DNA of 64,000 nt from Anaerofustis stercorihominis (GTDB lineage: Bacteria; Bacillota; Clostridia; Eubacteriales; Anaerofustaceae), in NCBI RefSeq assembly GCF_005844425.1, contig NZ_SPHL01000003.1, positions 1 through 64,000 on the forward strand. Direction: 5' to 3'. This document shows positions 43,496 to 55,000 of this stretch, piece after piece; the first letter of the stretch is position 1, and every line of letters starts with the position of its first letter. The notes beneath the pieces were generated by a model, which searched no databases, was not told the origin of the DNA, and saw only the letters and a program-made list of their open reading frames with translations. The position numbers were made by a program, and so were the translations under genes.

Positions 43496-44200
43496 TTAAT
43501 CGCTGTAGAATTCTTCTTGTGTTTCTATGCAATATGCCGCCAACTTTCCTCCATATACACAACCGCAATCTATGGCAATATGCCCATTTTGTTTGTATAT
43601 ATGAGGTTTTCTGTCATCATTAATTAACATAGTCGGAGTATGTCCGCTTATAAAAAAAGTATTTTCATCTTCAAGATATCTTTTTGAATAGTCACTTCTT
43701 CCTTCTATATAATCAAATATTTCATATTCACCGATTTCTTTATCTTTATCAAAATTTTCAAGTCCGGCATGAGTAAGAATATAATGTTTATTGTTATGAT
43801 ATATTTCTTCATATAAACTTGCATTTTCTATATAATGAGCCAATGCTATCTTTTCTTCTTTACTCATCTTTTTAAATTCATTCATTGTTATTTTCCCGCC
43901 GCTTTCGCTCCATGCAAAATATAAATCAATATCCGCAGAAGATAAGCTTTTCTTATCTTTATCTTTTAAATCATTGTCAAATTTTTTTATCATTTCATAA
44001 AAAAGAAAATCATGATTTCCTAGAAGATAAACAACATTTTTCCTATTCATTATATCTTTAAATACATCCATTGGTTTGGGTCCTCTGTCCACCACATCAC
44101 CTAAAATATATAATGTATCTTTCTCTTTCAAGTTTATTTTATTAATTAAATCCATGTACTCATCATAACAACCATGTATATCACTTATTATATATCTCAT
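43496..44200 (-). CDS. Metallophosphoesterase (PPP-type, ApaH/PrpA-like)
   Basis: The 234-residue protein has the complete calcineurin-like motif set: SDIHGCYDE (5-13), LGDVVDRGPKPMDV (33-46), LLGNHDFLFYEM (59-70), and histidines in THAGLE and SGHTPTM. This is the PPP protein-phosphatase or symmetrical Ap4A hydrolase-like group common in Firmicutes. The natural substrate (phosphoprotein or dinucleotide) cannot be told from sequence. GAGGG lies five bases before the ATG. Confidence 0.9.
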   Translation of the reverse strand: MRYIISDIHGCYDEYMDLINKINLKEKDTLYILGDVVDRGPKPMDVFKDIMNRKNVVYLLGNHDFLFYEMIKKFDNDLKDKDKKSLSSADIDLYFAWSESGGKITMNEFKKMSKEEKIALAHYIENASLYEEIYHNNKHYILTHAGLENFDKDKEIGEYEIFDYIEGRSDYSKRYLEDENTFFISGHTPTMLINDDRKPHIYKQNGHIAIDCGCVYGGKLAAYCIETQEEFYSD

Positions 44201-44287
44201 AAAAACCCTCTGATTTTATTTTATATAGTAATTTTATCATAAAATATAAATTTATAATGTTTTATAATATTAATTTTTTTTAATAAA

Positions 44288-44313
44288 AAAACACCCTTAA
44301 TAAAGGGTGTTTT
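44288..44313 (-). terminator. Terminator of groES-groEL
   Basis: AAAACACCCTT (44288-44298) and AAGGGTGTTTT (44303-44313), followed by a T tract on the minus strand. Confidence 0.85.
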
Positions 44314-44331
44314 AATTTCGCTTCACTTAAA

Positions 44332-45951
<1,620 letters not shown>

Positions 45952-45981
45952 TCACCTTTCCTTATCTACTAATTATTAAAA

Positions 45982-46266
45982 TTATTTAACAATAGCTAAA
46001 ATATCGTTTTGTCTTAAAATAAGATATTCTTCGCCTTCTAATTTTACTTCTGAGCCTGCATATTTTGAATAAATAACAGTATCTCCTTCTTTTACGTCTA
46101 AAGCAACTTTTTTACCATCTACGATTTCACCTGTACCAACAGCGATTACTTCACCCATAACAGGTTTTTCTTTTGCTGTATCAGGTAAAATGATACCTGT
46201 TGCTGTTTTATTTTCTTCTTCTTTTACTTTTATTACGACTTTGTCGCCAAGTGGTTGTAATTTCAT
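45982..46266 (-). CDS. groES: Co-chaperonin GroES (10 kDa)
   Basis: The 94-residue protein has the standard GroES pattern: [33 protein letters not shown] (mobile loop included), [10 protein letters not shown] and a C-terminal [16 protein letters not shown]. It caps GroEL. AGGAGGCGTGAGTTA precedes the ATG. A perfect CIRCE element lies about 55 bp upstream. Confidence 0.98.
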   Translation of the reverse strand: MKLQPLGDKVVIKVKEEENKTATGIILPDTAKEKPVMGEVIAVGTGEIVDGKKVALDVKEGDTVIYSKYAGSEVKLEGEEYLILRQNDILAIVK

Positions 46267-46318
46267 GATTAACTCACGCCTCCTAAAATATATTTTATAT
46301 TAGTTATAATCAATCTCG

Positions 46319-46345
46319 TTAGCACTCCTCTTCTCTGAGTGCTAA
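46319..46345 (-). promoter_or_regulatory. CIRCE operator for HrcA
   Basis: TTAGCACTC (46319-46327), nine-base spacer, GAGTGCTAA (46337-46345): an exact CIRCE element. HrcA represses groES-groEL through it; hrcA itself is not in this window. Confidence 0.97.
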
Positions 46346-46349
46346 TAGT

Positions 46350-46377
46350 ATTTTAGCACACTTATATATATTGTCAA
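46350..46377 (-). promoter_or_regulatory. groES-groEL promoter
   Basis: On the minus strand, TTGACA (46372-46377) and TAAAAT (46350-46355) with a 16-bp spacer, directly upstream of CIRCE. Confidence 0.8.
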
Positions 46378-46443
46378 TAGTATTTATAAAAAAAATTAAT
46401 TATCTTTTAAAATTTTTCTCTAATTTAATGTTAAAGATAATTA

Positions 46444-46481
46444 TAAAAAAAGAACCGAGAAATTAAAATTCTCTCGGCTCT
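46444..46481 (-). terminator. Terminator overlapping the alr 3' end
   Basis: On the minus strand, AGAGCCGAGA pairs with TCTCGGTTCT (one G-U), followed by T7. The alr stop (46463-46465) is inside the loop and the last codons form the 5' arm. Confidence 0.75.
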
Positions 46482-47590
46482 GAATTTAAAATATATTCTC
46501 TTTTTACTCTTTTGTTTATACAACATAAAAGCTCATAAGGAATTGTTTCACATAATATAGCTAAATCTGAAACACTTATATTTTCTCCAAATATTTCAAC
46601 GCTATCTCCTATGTTTATGTCTGCATCCATAGGAATTTCAAGCATTGTCATATCCATACATACGTTTCCTATTACACTACATTCATATTTACCATTAACA
46701 AGAACCTTTCCTTTGTTTGAAAGCTTTCTGTTATATCCGTCTGCATACCCTACACACATTACGGCAACTCTTGTTTTTTTATCAGCTGTAAAAGTTCTTC
46801 CATAACCTATGGTTTCTCCTTTTTCCACTGTAAAAATATTGCTTATGCTTGTGTGAAAAGACATAACAGGTTTATAAGGATTAATCTCGGGTTTAATCTC
46901 TGAAGGATAAATTCCATAAAGAACAATACCAGCTCTTACACCATCAAGATAATATTCATCTAAATCAGTTATCGCGGCAGAATTTGCTATGTGTTTTATT
47001 TTTATGTCAAAGCCATATTCTTTAGCTTTATTTATTGCATATTCAAATATTTCATATTGCATTTTGCTATAAGTTTTATCAACTTCGTCACTTGTTGCAA
47101 AATGAGAAAAAATTCCTTCAAATTCAAGATTTGTAAGCTCCTTTAAAGCGGCAAAAGCACTGTCAATTTCATGCTTTTTAAATCCAAGTCTGTTCATGCC
47201 TGTATTAATTTTAATATGTACCCTTGCTTTTGTATTGTTTTTTAAAGCTTCTTCATTTAATTTCTTTGCAAAATCAAGATTGTATATTGCAGGAATAATA
47301 TTATTTTCTAAAATTTTATTAATCTTTCTATCCGGAACATAACCAAGTATTAATATATCACTGTCAATACCATACTCTCTTAGACACATAGCTTCATACA
47401 CACTGGAAACAGCAAATAAATCAGCTCCTTCTTCCATTAGAACTTTTGCACATATTTCTGCACCGTGTCCGTATGCATCAGCTTTAATTACAGGTATTAC
47501 TTTTTTATCTCCAACTTTATTTTTTATTACTCTGTAATTATTAATTAAATTATCTAAATTTATCTTTACACCCGTTTGAAATCTTTCCAT
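46463..47590 (-). CDS. alr: Alanine racemase
   Basis: The 375-residue PLP enzyme has the lysine motif PVIKADAYGHG (Lys36), IKINTGMNRLGF near 128, HIANSAA near 200 and GYADGYNRKLS with the second catalytic tyrosine region near 265. It makes D-alanine for peptidoglycan. ATG 47590 is chosen; a TTG two codons upstream is closer to the GGAG site and remains possible. A DnaA-box cluster lies immediately upstream. Confidence 0.95.
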   Translation of the reverse strand: MERFQTGVKINLDNLINNYRVIKNKVGDKKVIPVIKADAYGHGAEICAKVLMEEGADLFAVSSVYEAMCLREYGIDSDILILGYVPDRKINKILENNIIPAIYNLDFAKKLNEEALKNNTKARVHIKINTGMNRLGFKKHEIDSAFAALKELTNLEFEGIFSHFATSDEVDKTYSKMQYEIFEYAINKAKEYGFDIKIKHIANSAAITDLDEYYLDGVRAGIVLYGIYPSEIKPEINPYKPVMSFHTSISNIFTVEKGETIGYGRTFTADKKTRVAVMCVGYADGYNRKLSNKGKVLVNGKYECSVIGNVCMDMTMLEIPMDADINIGDSVEIFGENISVSDLAILCETIPYELLCCINKRVKREYILNSEPREF

Positions 47591-47667
47591 TTTCAAATTA
47601 CTCCATAATATTCATTTTTTGATAAAATTTTACAAAATATAATGAATTTGTTATCTTTTCTACAAAT

Positions 47668-47828
47668 TTATACACATATCAACAGACTTATCCACAGTTT
47701 TCCACAATTATTCACATTTAAAAGTACTTATTTTAAGGGATTTTGTCTATTTTATACACATGAATTATCAACAATTTTATTATATTTTACATTGATGATG
47801 TTTAAAAATCCACAAAAAATGTTGATAA
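47668..47828 (+). other. DnaA-box cluster (possible oriC-like or DnaA-titration locus)
   Basis: In 161 bp there are a perfect TTATCCACA (47688-47696) and near matches TTATACACA (47668), TTTTCCACA (47698), TTATTCACA (47708), TTATACACA (47752), TTATCAACA (47765) and TGTTGATAA (47820, reverse). Three boxes are spaced by exactly 10 bp, and box 1 is 20 bp before them. The flanks are very AT-rich. No dnaA or dnaN gene is nearby. Confidence 0.8.
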
Positions 47829-47864
47829 TTTTTATTACATTTTTATTAACTTTTTAACTATATA

Positions 47865-48869
47865 TTACAATTTTAAGTCAGGATTTGCATTTAAAATCAG
47901 ACTGTCTTTTTTGTTATTTATATAATTAAAATATCCACTACATCCAATCATTGCAGCATTGTCCGTACAATAAACTTTATCAGGAATAAATAATTCTATG
48001 CCTTCTTCTTCGCATCGTTTTTTTAGTTCATTTCTCAGCATATCGTTACAAAGAACTCCACCACCGACACAAAGTGTCTTCATATTTTCTTTTTTCAGTG
48101 CTAACATTGTTTTATTTACTATTGTATCTACAACACATCTGTTAAAGCTTGCACAAACATTGTCTATGTTAATCTCTTCATTTTTCATTTTCTTACTATT
48201 TAAATAGTTAAGTACCGCACTTTTTAGTCCACTAAAACTAAAATCAAGATTATCCTTACCCATCATAACAATAGGAAAATCAATGCTGTGTTCATCTCCT
48301 TGTTTTGCATGCTTATCTATTTGAACTCCTCCCGGATAAGAAAGTCCAAGGCTTCTTGCAACCTTATCAAAAGCTTCCCCCGCAGCATCATCTTTAGTAG
48401 AACCAAGAAGTTCGAAATCAGTATAGCTATTAACCTTTGTTATATTTGTGTGTCCTCCGCTTGCCGTTAAACATACAAAAGGAGGTTTTGCACCCATAAG
48501 AAAACTTGCGCTTATATGCCCTGCCATATGGTTTACACCAACTAAGTCTTTATTTAAACTAAAAGCAAGAGCTTTTGCATAAGATAAACCTATAAGTAAA
48601 GCTCCAACAAGCCCTGGTCCTGTGGTAACGCTTATAAAATCAATATCATCAAAAGTTACACCTGCATCTGATAGTGCTTTATCTACAACACTTGAAATCT
48701 TCATTAAATGATTTCTAGATGCAATTTCCGGAACAACCCCTCCGTAAACTTTATGAATATCAATTTGTGTATGAATTACGTTTGACCTAACTTTTATACC
48801 GTCTTCAACAACTGCAACACTTGTTTCGTCACAGGAAGTTTCAATCGCTAAAGTTAAAATACTACTCAT
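47865..48869 (-). CDS. tsaD: tRNA t6A37 threonylcarbamoyltransferase TsaD
   Basis: The 334-residue Kae1/Qri7-type protein has LAIETSCDETSVAVV at the start, the metal motif HMAGHISASFL (His-x3-His) near 109, PFVCLTASGGHT, GEAFDKVARSLGLSYPGG near 165 and a C-terminal NAAMIGCSG. It transfers the threonylcarbamoyl group to A37 of ANN-decoding tRNAs. Its start overlaps the end of the bactofilin-like gene by 8 bp. Last gene of tsaE-tsaB-rimI-x-tsaD. Confidence 0.97.
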   Translation of the reverse strand: MSSILTLAIETSCDETSVAVVEDGIKVRSNVIHTQIDIHKVYGGVVPEIASRNHLMKISSVVDKALSDAGVTFDDIDFISVTTGPGLVGALLIGLSYAKALAFSLNKDLVGVNHMAGHISASFLMGAKPPFVCLTASGGHTNITKVNSYTDFELLGSTKDDAAGEAFDKVARSLGLSYPGGVQIDKHAKQGDEHSIDFPIVMMGKDNLDFSFSGLKSAVLNYLNSKKMKNEEINIDNVCASFNRCVVDTIVNKTMLALKKENMKTLCVGGGVLCNDMLRNELKKRCEEEGIELFIPDKVYCTDNAAMIGCSGYFNYINNKKDSLILNANPDLKL

Positions 48870-50262
48870 CTTCTTTATCCTCTTTTTTATTTATATCTTC
48901 AGTTTCTTCTTGTTTTTCATTATCATCATTTTCTTTTAGAGTTTCTTCTCTTTTTCTCATTGCTTCTTCAAATTTTCTGCTTTTCATTTGTTCAAATTTT
49001 TGTTTAGTTCTGATTATATCTTCTCTGCTGTCATTAATACTCATTAGTGTTATATATTCTGTCTTTTCCCTTTTCATTTGGAAACGCAAATATAGTGAAA
49101 CAAGCATTACAATGCTTCCTATTCCTATTAAATTAAATACAAATATAATAAGTGAACTTAATATACCTATAGACAAAAATTCCAATGCAAGCAGAATAAA
49201 CACACCAGTAAGCATTTTACTAGATAATTTTTGACCTTTTACAAAAAGTCCGCCAATAACAAGAGCCGTTGGAATAGTTGCAATATAAGTTAAGTTAAAA
49301 TATAAACTTAACAAATGAAGCGCAACCGGAATGCCGACAACTGTCATTATTAATATAAACATAAGAGGAGTTATTACAAGCATTGTAAGAGCCCCCATGC
49401 TTAAACATTTTAAAATATTTCTTCTTGCAAATATCTCTACTTTTAAAGCACTTATAGGGAATAATTTTATAAGAATTAAGCCTATGATTAAAATTGTTAT
49501 CTTGCTTAAATTATTATAATATCCAAGAAAATCTGCAAACACACTGCTATCAGAAGTCGTAATGCTTTGAGGAATATTAAGACCTAAATCTTTTTTTTCT
49601 ACTCCTCCTTTTATCTTGCTTTCTTTTGTCTTAACTATAGGATTTTCACTTTCATATATAAGTTTACCTTCTATCTCAGCTTCTTTTCCTATTACAAGTT
49701 CATTACATCCAACCTTAACATCACCATTTATTTTACTGTTAATTGTTACGCTATCCCCAACAATAAAAACATTTCCGTTAACAGTTCCTTTTAAAAGAAC
49801 ATCATCCACAAATACATTTACATCTTCTTTTATAAATGTTTTTTCGTTTGTAATTAATTTATCTCCATATACAATTAAATCACCGTTTATTGTAGCATTA
49901 TTTAGATATAAATTATTATAAAAGCCTATTAAATCTTTATTGATTGTACCTGTAGAATTAAATTCAGGTGAAAATGATATAACACTTCCATCAATGTATC
50001 CCTTATTTTCCATATTGCTTGTAAGTGCTATTACATTACCGTTTATCTTTCCTTCATTTACTATATTTGTATAAACTCCCATAAAAATGGATTTATCATA
50101 TGTATCTTTTTTATTTAATGAAAAAAAGGTTCTTGTTGTATTTGTTTTTTTTTCTTCTGTCCCATCAGTTTTTGATGCAGCAAGAATAAATGAAGGCACC
50201 ATACAAAGTACCAATATAATTAATATAAAAATATTTATCTTATTCTTAAATTTTTTTGTCAT
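48862..50262 (-). CDS. Bactofilin-like polymer-forming membrane protein
   Basis: The 466-residue protein has a signal-like N-terminus (about 10-28). About 150 residues of short beta repeats follow, resembling bactofilin/polymer-forming domains (GKINGNVIALTSN, GYIDGSVISFS, ATINGDLIVYGD, GTVNGNVFIVGD, SKINGDVKVG). Then come four or five membrane helices (about 250-400) and a long charged acidic tail. It probably forms an extracytoplasmic beta-helix tied to the membrane. It lies inside the t6A operon and overlaps tsaD. The reason for this placement is unknown. Confidence 0.75.
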   Translation of the reverse strand: MTKKFKNKINIFILIILVLCMVPSFILAASKTDGTEEKKTNTTRTFFSLNKKDTYDKSIFMGVYTNIVNEGKINGNVIALTSNMENKGYIDGSVISFSPEFNSTGTINKDLIGFYNNLYLNNATINGDLIVYGDKLITNEKTFIKEDVNVFVDDVLLKGTVNGNVFIVGDSVTINSKINGDVKVGCNELVIGKEAEIEGKLIYESENPIVKTKESKIKGGVEKKDLGLNIPQSITTSDSSVFADFLGYYNNLSKITILIIGLILIKLFPISALKVEIFARRNILKCLSMGALTMLVITPLMFILIMTVVGIPVALHLLSLYFNLTYIATIPTALVIGGLFVKGQKLSSKMLTGVFILLALEFLSIGILSSLIIFVFNLIGIGSIVMLVSLYLRFQMKREKTEYITLMSINDSREDIIRTKQKFEQMKSRKFEEAMRKREETLKENDDNEKQEETEDINKKEDKEDE

Positions 50263-50277
50263 TATATCTCCCCAAAA

Positions 50278-50721
50278 TTATTCTTCAAATCGCCACATTA
50301 TATAAGCATCTTCATGATTATCCGCATAATAATTTTTTCTTTTTCCGTAAATTTTAAATCCAGCACTTTCATATAAATTTATTGCAGGCTCATTAGATTC
50401 CCTAACTTCCAAAGTCATTTCATTAATGCCTTTTTTTAATGCGTGCTTTATAAGGATAAGCAAAAGATCCTTTCCATACCCTTTTCCTCTTCTGTTTTCC
50501 TTTATACCCATTGTCGTAATATGCCCTTGCCCGACAATATCCTGATAACCTCCAAAAGCTATAAGCTCATCTTTATCATAAAAAACTATATAATAACTTT
50601 TATCGTTTATAAGCTCTGAAAAAATAGAATTATCAGACCATGGATTTGCAAAACAACCTTTTTCAAACTCAATTATATCTTCTATATCGGTAATTACCGC
50701 TTCTCTTACCAAAATACTCAT
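50278..50721 (-). CDS. rimI: Ribosomal protein S18-alanine N-acetyltransferase-like
   Basis: The 147-residue GNAT protein shows the acetyl-CoA loop ENRRGKGYGKDLLL near 77, VRESNEPAINLYESAGFKIYGKRKNYY near 105-130 and a C-terminal DAYIMWR. This is the RimI pattern, and RimI genes commonly lie with tsaB and tsaE as here. The true substrate in Firmicutes is often uncertain. It is one base after tsaB. Confidence 0.9.
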   Translation of the reverse strand: MSILVREAVITDIEDIIEFEKGCFANPWSDNSIFSELINDKSYYIVFYDKDELIAFGGYQDIVGQGHITTMGIKENRRGKGYGKDLLLILIKHALKKGINEMTLEVRESNEPAINLYESAGFKIYGKRKNYYADNHEDAYIMWRFEE

Positions 50722-50722
50722 A

Positions 50723-51433
50723 TTATACTCTTTTATTCTTTTCCAATCTTTGTTCTTCAGCTGCAGAAGGTCTTATATAATTCGGCAAGAAATTGTCATA
50801 ACGGTAAATTTTTTTATTTTCCTTTAAATGTTCTTTTGCTACTATACAAACACCGCTTGCCTTTGGAAGATAATTATAAGTAGTGGCAAATATAGCTTTA
50901 TCTTTAAGTTTTTCCTTAATTTTATCTTTATATTTTATTATCCCGTCTCCAGCAAATAAAACCCTATCAAAGTCTTCTGCCTTTGAAATAACCTCTTCAA
51001 TATTTTTTATTCCATCTTCATACTTAGCTGATAATTTAGAATCTTTTTCAATAAACATATTAAAATAAGTATCATTTCTTTGTGCATCAAAAATAACAAA
51101 AATAACATCATTTAGTCCTTTTACATTGTTTGCACAAGCTTCCAAAGAAGAAACAGAAATAATAGGCTTATTTTTTGTTTGAGAAAATGCCTTAACTGTA
51201 GCTGCCGCTATTCTAAGTCCCGTAAAAGACCCAGGACCATTGCCTACAGCAAAATAATCAATATCATCAATAGTAAGTCTTACGTCTTCAAGAAGATGTT
51301 TTATCATAGGAAGAAGTTTTTCAGAATGTTTAAGTTTATACGCAGTATATTCTTCTCCAAGTATTCTATCATCTTCCAAAATTGCAACGCTTGCCGCAAC
51401 CGTTGAAGTATCTATTGCAAGTATTCTACACAT
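50723..51433 (-). CDS. tsaB: t6A biosynthesis protein TsaB
   Basis: The 236-residue protein starts ILAIDTSTVAASVAIL, has HSEKLLPMIKHLLED near 37 and the signature DYFAVGNGPGSFTGLRIAAATVKAF near 58-82. It belongs to the ASKHA fold and is a paralogue of TsaD that lacks the His-x3-His metal site. It binds TsaD and TsaE in the threonylcarbamoyl transfer complex. Its start overlaps the tsaE end by 8 bp. Confidence 0.96.
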   Translation of the reverse strand: MCRILAIDTSTVAASVAILEDDRILGEEYTAYKLKHSEKLLPMIKHLLEDVRLTIDDIDYFAVGNGPGSFTGLRIAAATVKAFSQTKNKPIISVSSLEACANNVKGLNDVIFVIFDAQRNDTYFNMFIEKDSKLSAKYEDGIKNIEEVISKAEDFDRVLFAGDGIIKYKDKIKEKLKDKAIFATTYNYLPKASGVCIVAKEHLKENKKIYRYDNFLPNYIRPSAAEEQRLEKNKRV

Positions 51434-51893
51434 ACATTTCCTCCAATTTATCTATAATATCTTTAGACTCTTCATCTAAAGCTTTTATATTTATATTTCT
51501 TTCATTAAAATCATTTGTTGATTTTTCTATATTTACAATAATACCGCTATAATCAAGTTCATCCATTATCATGTCTGCCCACTCAATTATCATTTTATGT
51601 TTTTTATAAATATCATAAAATCCTATATAATCAAGTTCGCTTATATCTTCAATTCTATAAGCATCCATATGATAAAGAATATTAACGCCATCTTTATATT
51701 CGTTTATTATGGTATATGTTGGAGAAGAAAATTCTGATATTAATCCAAGACTTTTAGCAATACCTTTGCTAAGCTGAGTTTTACCGCTTGCCATTTCTCC
51801 AATCAAATAAACAGTCGTATTATCCTTTAAAAGTTTCCCTATATTTTCTCCAAGTTTCGTAGTTTCAATATCATTTTTTGTTACTAAATTCAT
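51426..51893 (-). CDS. tsaE: t6A biosynthesis ATPase TsaE
   Basis: The 155-residue P-loop protein shows Walker A LIGEMASGKTQLSKGIAKSLG near 30, SPTYTIINEY near 57 and the characteristic HMDAYRIEDISELDYIGF near 74 followed by IIEWAD. ATP hydrolysis by TsaE is needed to recycle the TsaBD complex. It is the first gene of the t6A cluster tsaE-tsaB-rimI-bactofilin-like-tsaD. Confidence 0.95.
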   Translation of the reverse strand: MNLVTKNDIETTKLGENIGKLLKDNTTVYLIGEMASGKTQLSKGIAKSLGLISEFSSPTYTIINEYKDGVNILYHMDAYRIEDISELDYIGFYDIYKKHKMIIEWADMIMDELDYSGIIVNIEKSTNDFNERNINIKALDEESKDIIDKLEEMYV

Positions 51894-51982
51894 AAACTTT
51901 TCCTATTCTATTTTAAACTTAAAGTATATTATATCAAAAAATAATATATTAATAAATATATAACGCATATTTCATAAATAAA

Positions 51983-52006
51983 AAAGAAGCGGTTAACCGC
52001 TTCTTT
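51983..52006 (-). terminator. Terminator of the pyruvate carboxylase gene
   Basis: Perfect palindrome AAAGAAGCGGTT/AACCGCTTCTTT with a T-rich tail on the minus strand. Confidence 0.85.
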
Positions 52007-52017
52007 AAATTGATATT

Positions 52018-55000
52018 TTATTCAAATTCTATTAATAATTGACCGGCTTTTACATTGTCAAGTTCTTGAACCAATACGTCTTTTATTACACCGTCACATG
52101 GAGCAACAACTTCAGTTTCCATCTTCATTGCTTCAACAACACATACAGATTGGTTTTTCTTAACTTCTTCTCCGATTGCAACATTTACTTTAATTACAGA
52201 ACCAGGAATTGGAGAACCTATATGTTTTTCATTTTTAGGATCAGCCATTTCAATTATTTTATCAGTTGTTTGATTAACCACAAAGTTTGGATCATTTACA
52301 TATAAAACTCTTCTGAAGCCGTCAACTTCATAAACCATTCTTCTTGTTCCGTCAGGATGAGTATTACCGATTCTTACAAGTTTAATTACATGACTCTTAC
52401 CTTCACCAAAGAATATTTCTGTTTCTTCGCCTAGTGCTAGCCCTGTAAAGAAAGCATCTGAAGGCATATAAGTTAAATCACCATAATCTTCTTTGAATTT
52501 TAGATAATCTTTATAAACTTTTTTATAAAGTGCTGCAGAAAGAACTTGTTTTTCATTTAATTCCATACCGAATTCTTCTCTAAATTCTTCTCTTATCTTA
52601 TCGAAGTCTTCATCTGGAAGAAGTTCACCTGGACGTTTTGTAATATATTCTGCACCTTTAAGAACAACTTCTCTTAATTTTTCATCAAAGCCCCATTCAG
52701 GTTGACCAATCATTCCTTTAAAGAAATCTACAACACTGTCTGGGAATGCTAAGTCTTTTCCTTTTTCATAGATATTTTCTTTATCTAAATCATTTTGTAG
52801 CATAAAAATTGCAAAGTCACCTACAACTTTTGATGTTGGAGTTACTTTGATTATATCACCAAGAAGTTCATTTGCTTGTTTATATTTTTCAAGAACATCT
52901 GTAAATCTATGTCCAAGTCCGAAACTTTCAACTTGAGATTTAAGGTTACTGTATTGTCCTCCGGGAACTTCATATTTATAAATTTGAGTTGTTCCTGTTT
53001 TTAAGCCTGATTCAAATCCTGTATAGTATTTTCTTGCTTTTTCATAGTAGTCACTTACGATTTGAATTTCATCTAAATTAATATTACTTTGTCTTGGAGT
53101 ATATTCAAGACCTGCAACTATTGCTTCAAGAGAAGGTTGTGATGTAGTTCCACTCATTGAAGAAAGAGCACCTTCTACAATATCTACTCCTGCGGCACTT
53201 GCCATTAACATACTTGAAACACCGTTTCCTGCTGTATCATGAGTATGGAAATGAATTGGAATATTTACTTCATCTTTTAATGCTTTTGCAAGTTTCATTG
53301 CTGCAGCAGGTTTTAATAAGCCTGACATATCCTTAATTGCAAGAATATGCGCACCCATTGCTTCAACTTCTTTTGCTTTTTTAATGTAGTAATCCAATGT
53401 ATATTTAGTTTTGTTTTTATCTAATATATCTCCAGAATAACAAATTGCAACTTCTGCAACTTTTCCAAGTTTTAATACTTCTTCAACAGAAGGTTTAATT
53501 TGATCTAACCAGTTAAGAGCATCAAACACTCTAAATACATCAACACCGCTTTTTGCACTTTGTTTGATAAATTCTTTAATTACATTATCAGGATAGTTTT
53601 TATATCCTACGGCGTTTGAACCTCTAAGAAGCATTTGGAATAAGATATTTGGAATCATTTCTCTTAATAATTCCAGTCTTGCCCATGGAGATTCTTTTAA
53701 GAAACGATAAGATGTATCAAATGTTGCTCCACCCCATACTTCAAGAGCATAAACATCTTTTTCATAGCGGCTTACGCTTTCTGCTATTTTCAAGAAATCA
53801 ACGGTTCTCATTCTTGTTGCAAATAAAGATTGTTGCGCATCACGCATAGTTGTATCCATGAATAAAAGCTGTTTTTGATCTTTTATCCATTTTACAAGTC
53901 CGTCAGGACCTTGTTCATCAAGAATTTGTTTTGTTCCTCTAAGAGCAGGCATGTCTTTAAATCTAGGAACTTCTATTTTTGGTATAATTTCTTTATTTTG
54001 ATTATCATGTTTTAATGTTGTTTCAGATAAATATGTAAGAACTTTTGCAAGTTGATCATCAAATTTTTCAATATTGAAAAGTTCAGGATGATCTTCAATA
54101 AAGTTTGTATTACATATTCCTTTCTTAAAGTCAGGATGTTTTAAAACATTGATAAGGAAGTCTTTGTTTGTAGAAACACCTTCGATTTCGTGTTCCTTTA
54201 AAGTTCTTATCATTTTCTTTCTTGCTTTGTCAAAGTCTCTTGCATATGTTGTTGTTTTAACAAGAAGACTGTCAAAGTAAGGTGTTATTTCAGAACCGGC
54301 AAAACCATTACCACCGTCAAGTCTTACCCCTGGACCTGCACCTGTTTTGTATATTGTAATTTTACCTGTATCTGGCATAAAGTTATTTAATACATTTTCT
54401 GTTGTAACCCTACATTCAATTGCCGCACCACTCATTTTTATATCATCTTGAGATTGAATGTTTATTTCTTCATCTGTAAGTTTATATCCTTCGGCAATTA
54501 AAATTTGAGCTTGAACCAAGTCTACATTTGTTACAAGTTCTGTAACAGTATGTTCAACTTGGATTCTTGGGTTAACTTCCATAAAATAATGTTTTTCATT
54601 TTCATCAACCAAGAATTCAACTGTACCTGCATTTGTATATCCAACGTGTTTTGCAAGGTTTACTGATTCTTCACAAATTGCTCTTCTTGTTTCTTCACTA
54701 ATTGATTGTGAAGGTGAAAATTCAATAATTTTTTGATGTCTTCTTTGAATAGAACAGTCTCTTTCAAAAAGATGAACAATATGCCCGTATTCATCGGCTA
54801 AGATTTGAGCTTCAACGTGTCTTGGAGAACGAACATATTTTTCAATAAAAACTTCTCCATTGTTAAAAGCTTTTTTTGCTTCTCTTACGGCAGATTCAAA
54901 TTGACCTTTTAAATCTTCTTCCCTTTCACAAACTCTCATACCTCTTCCACCGCCGCCGGCACTGGCTTTTATTATAACAGGGTATCCGATTTTTGCACTA

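Noticed and set aside
47597-47864. Chromosomal origin oriC called outright
   Set aside because: No dnaA, dnaN, rpmH or gene-orientation switch is present. The DnaA boxes alone do not prove an origin, so it is reported as a cluster only.
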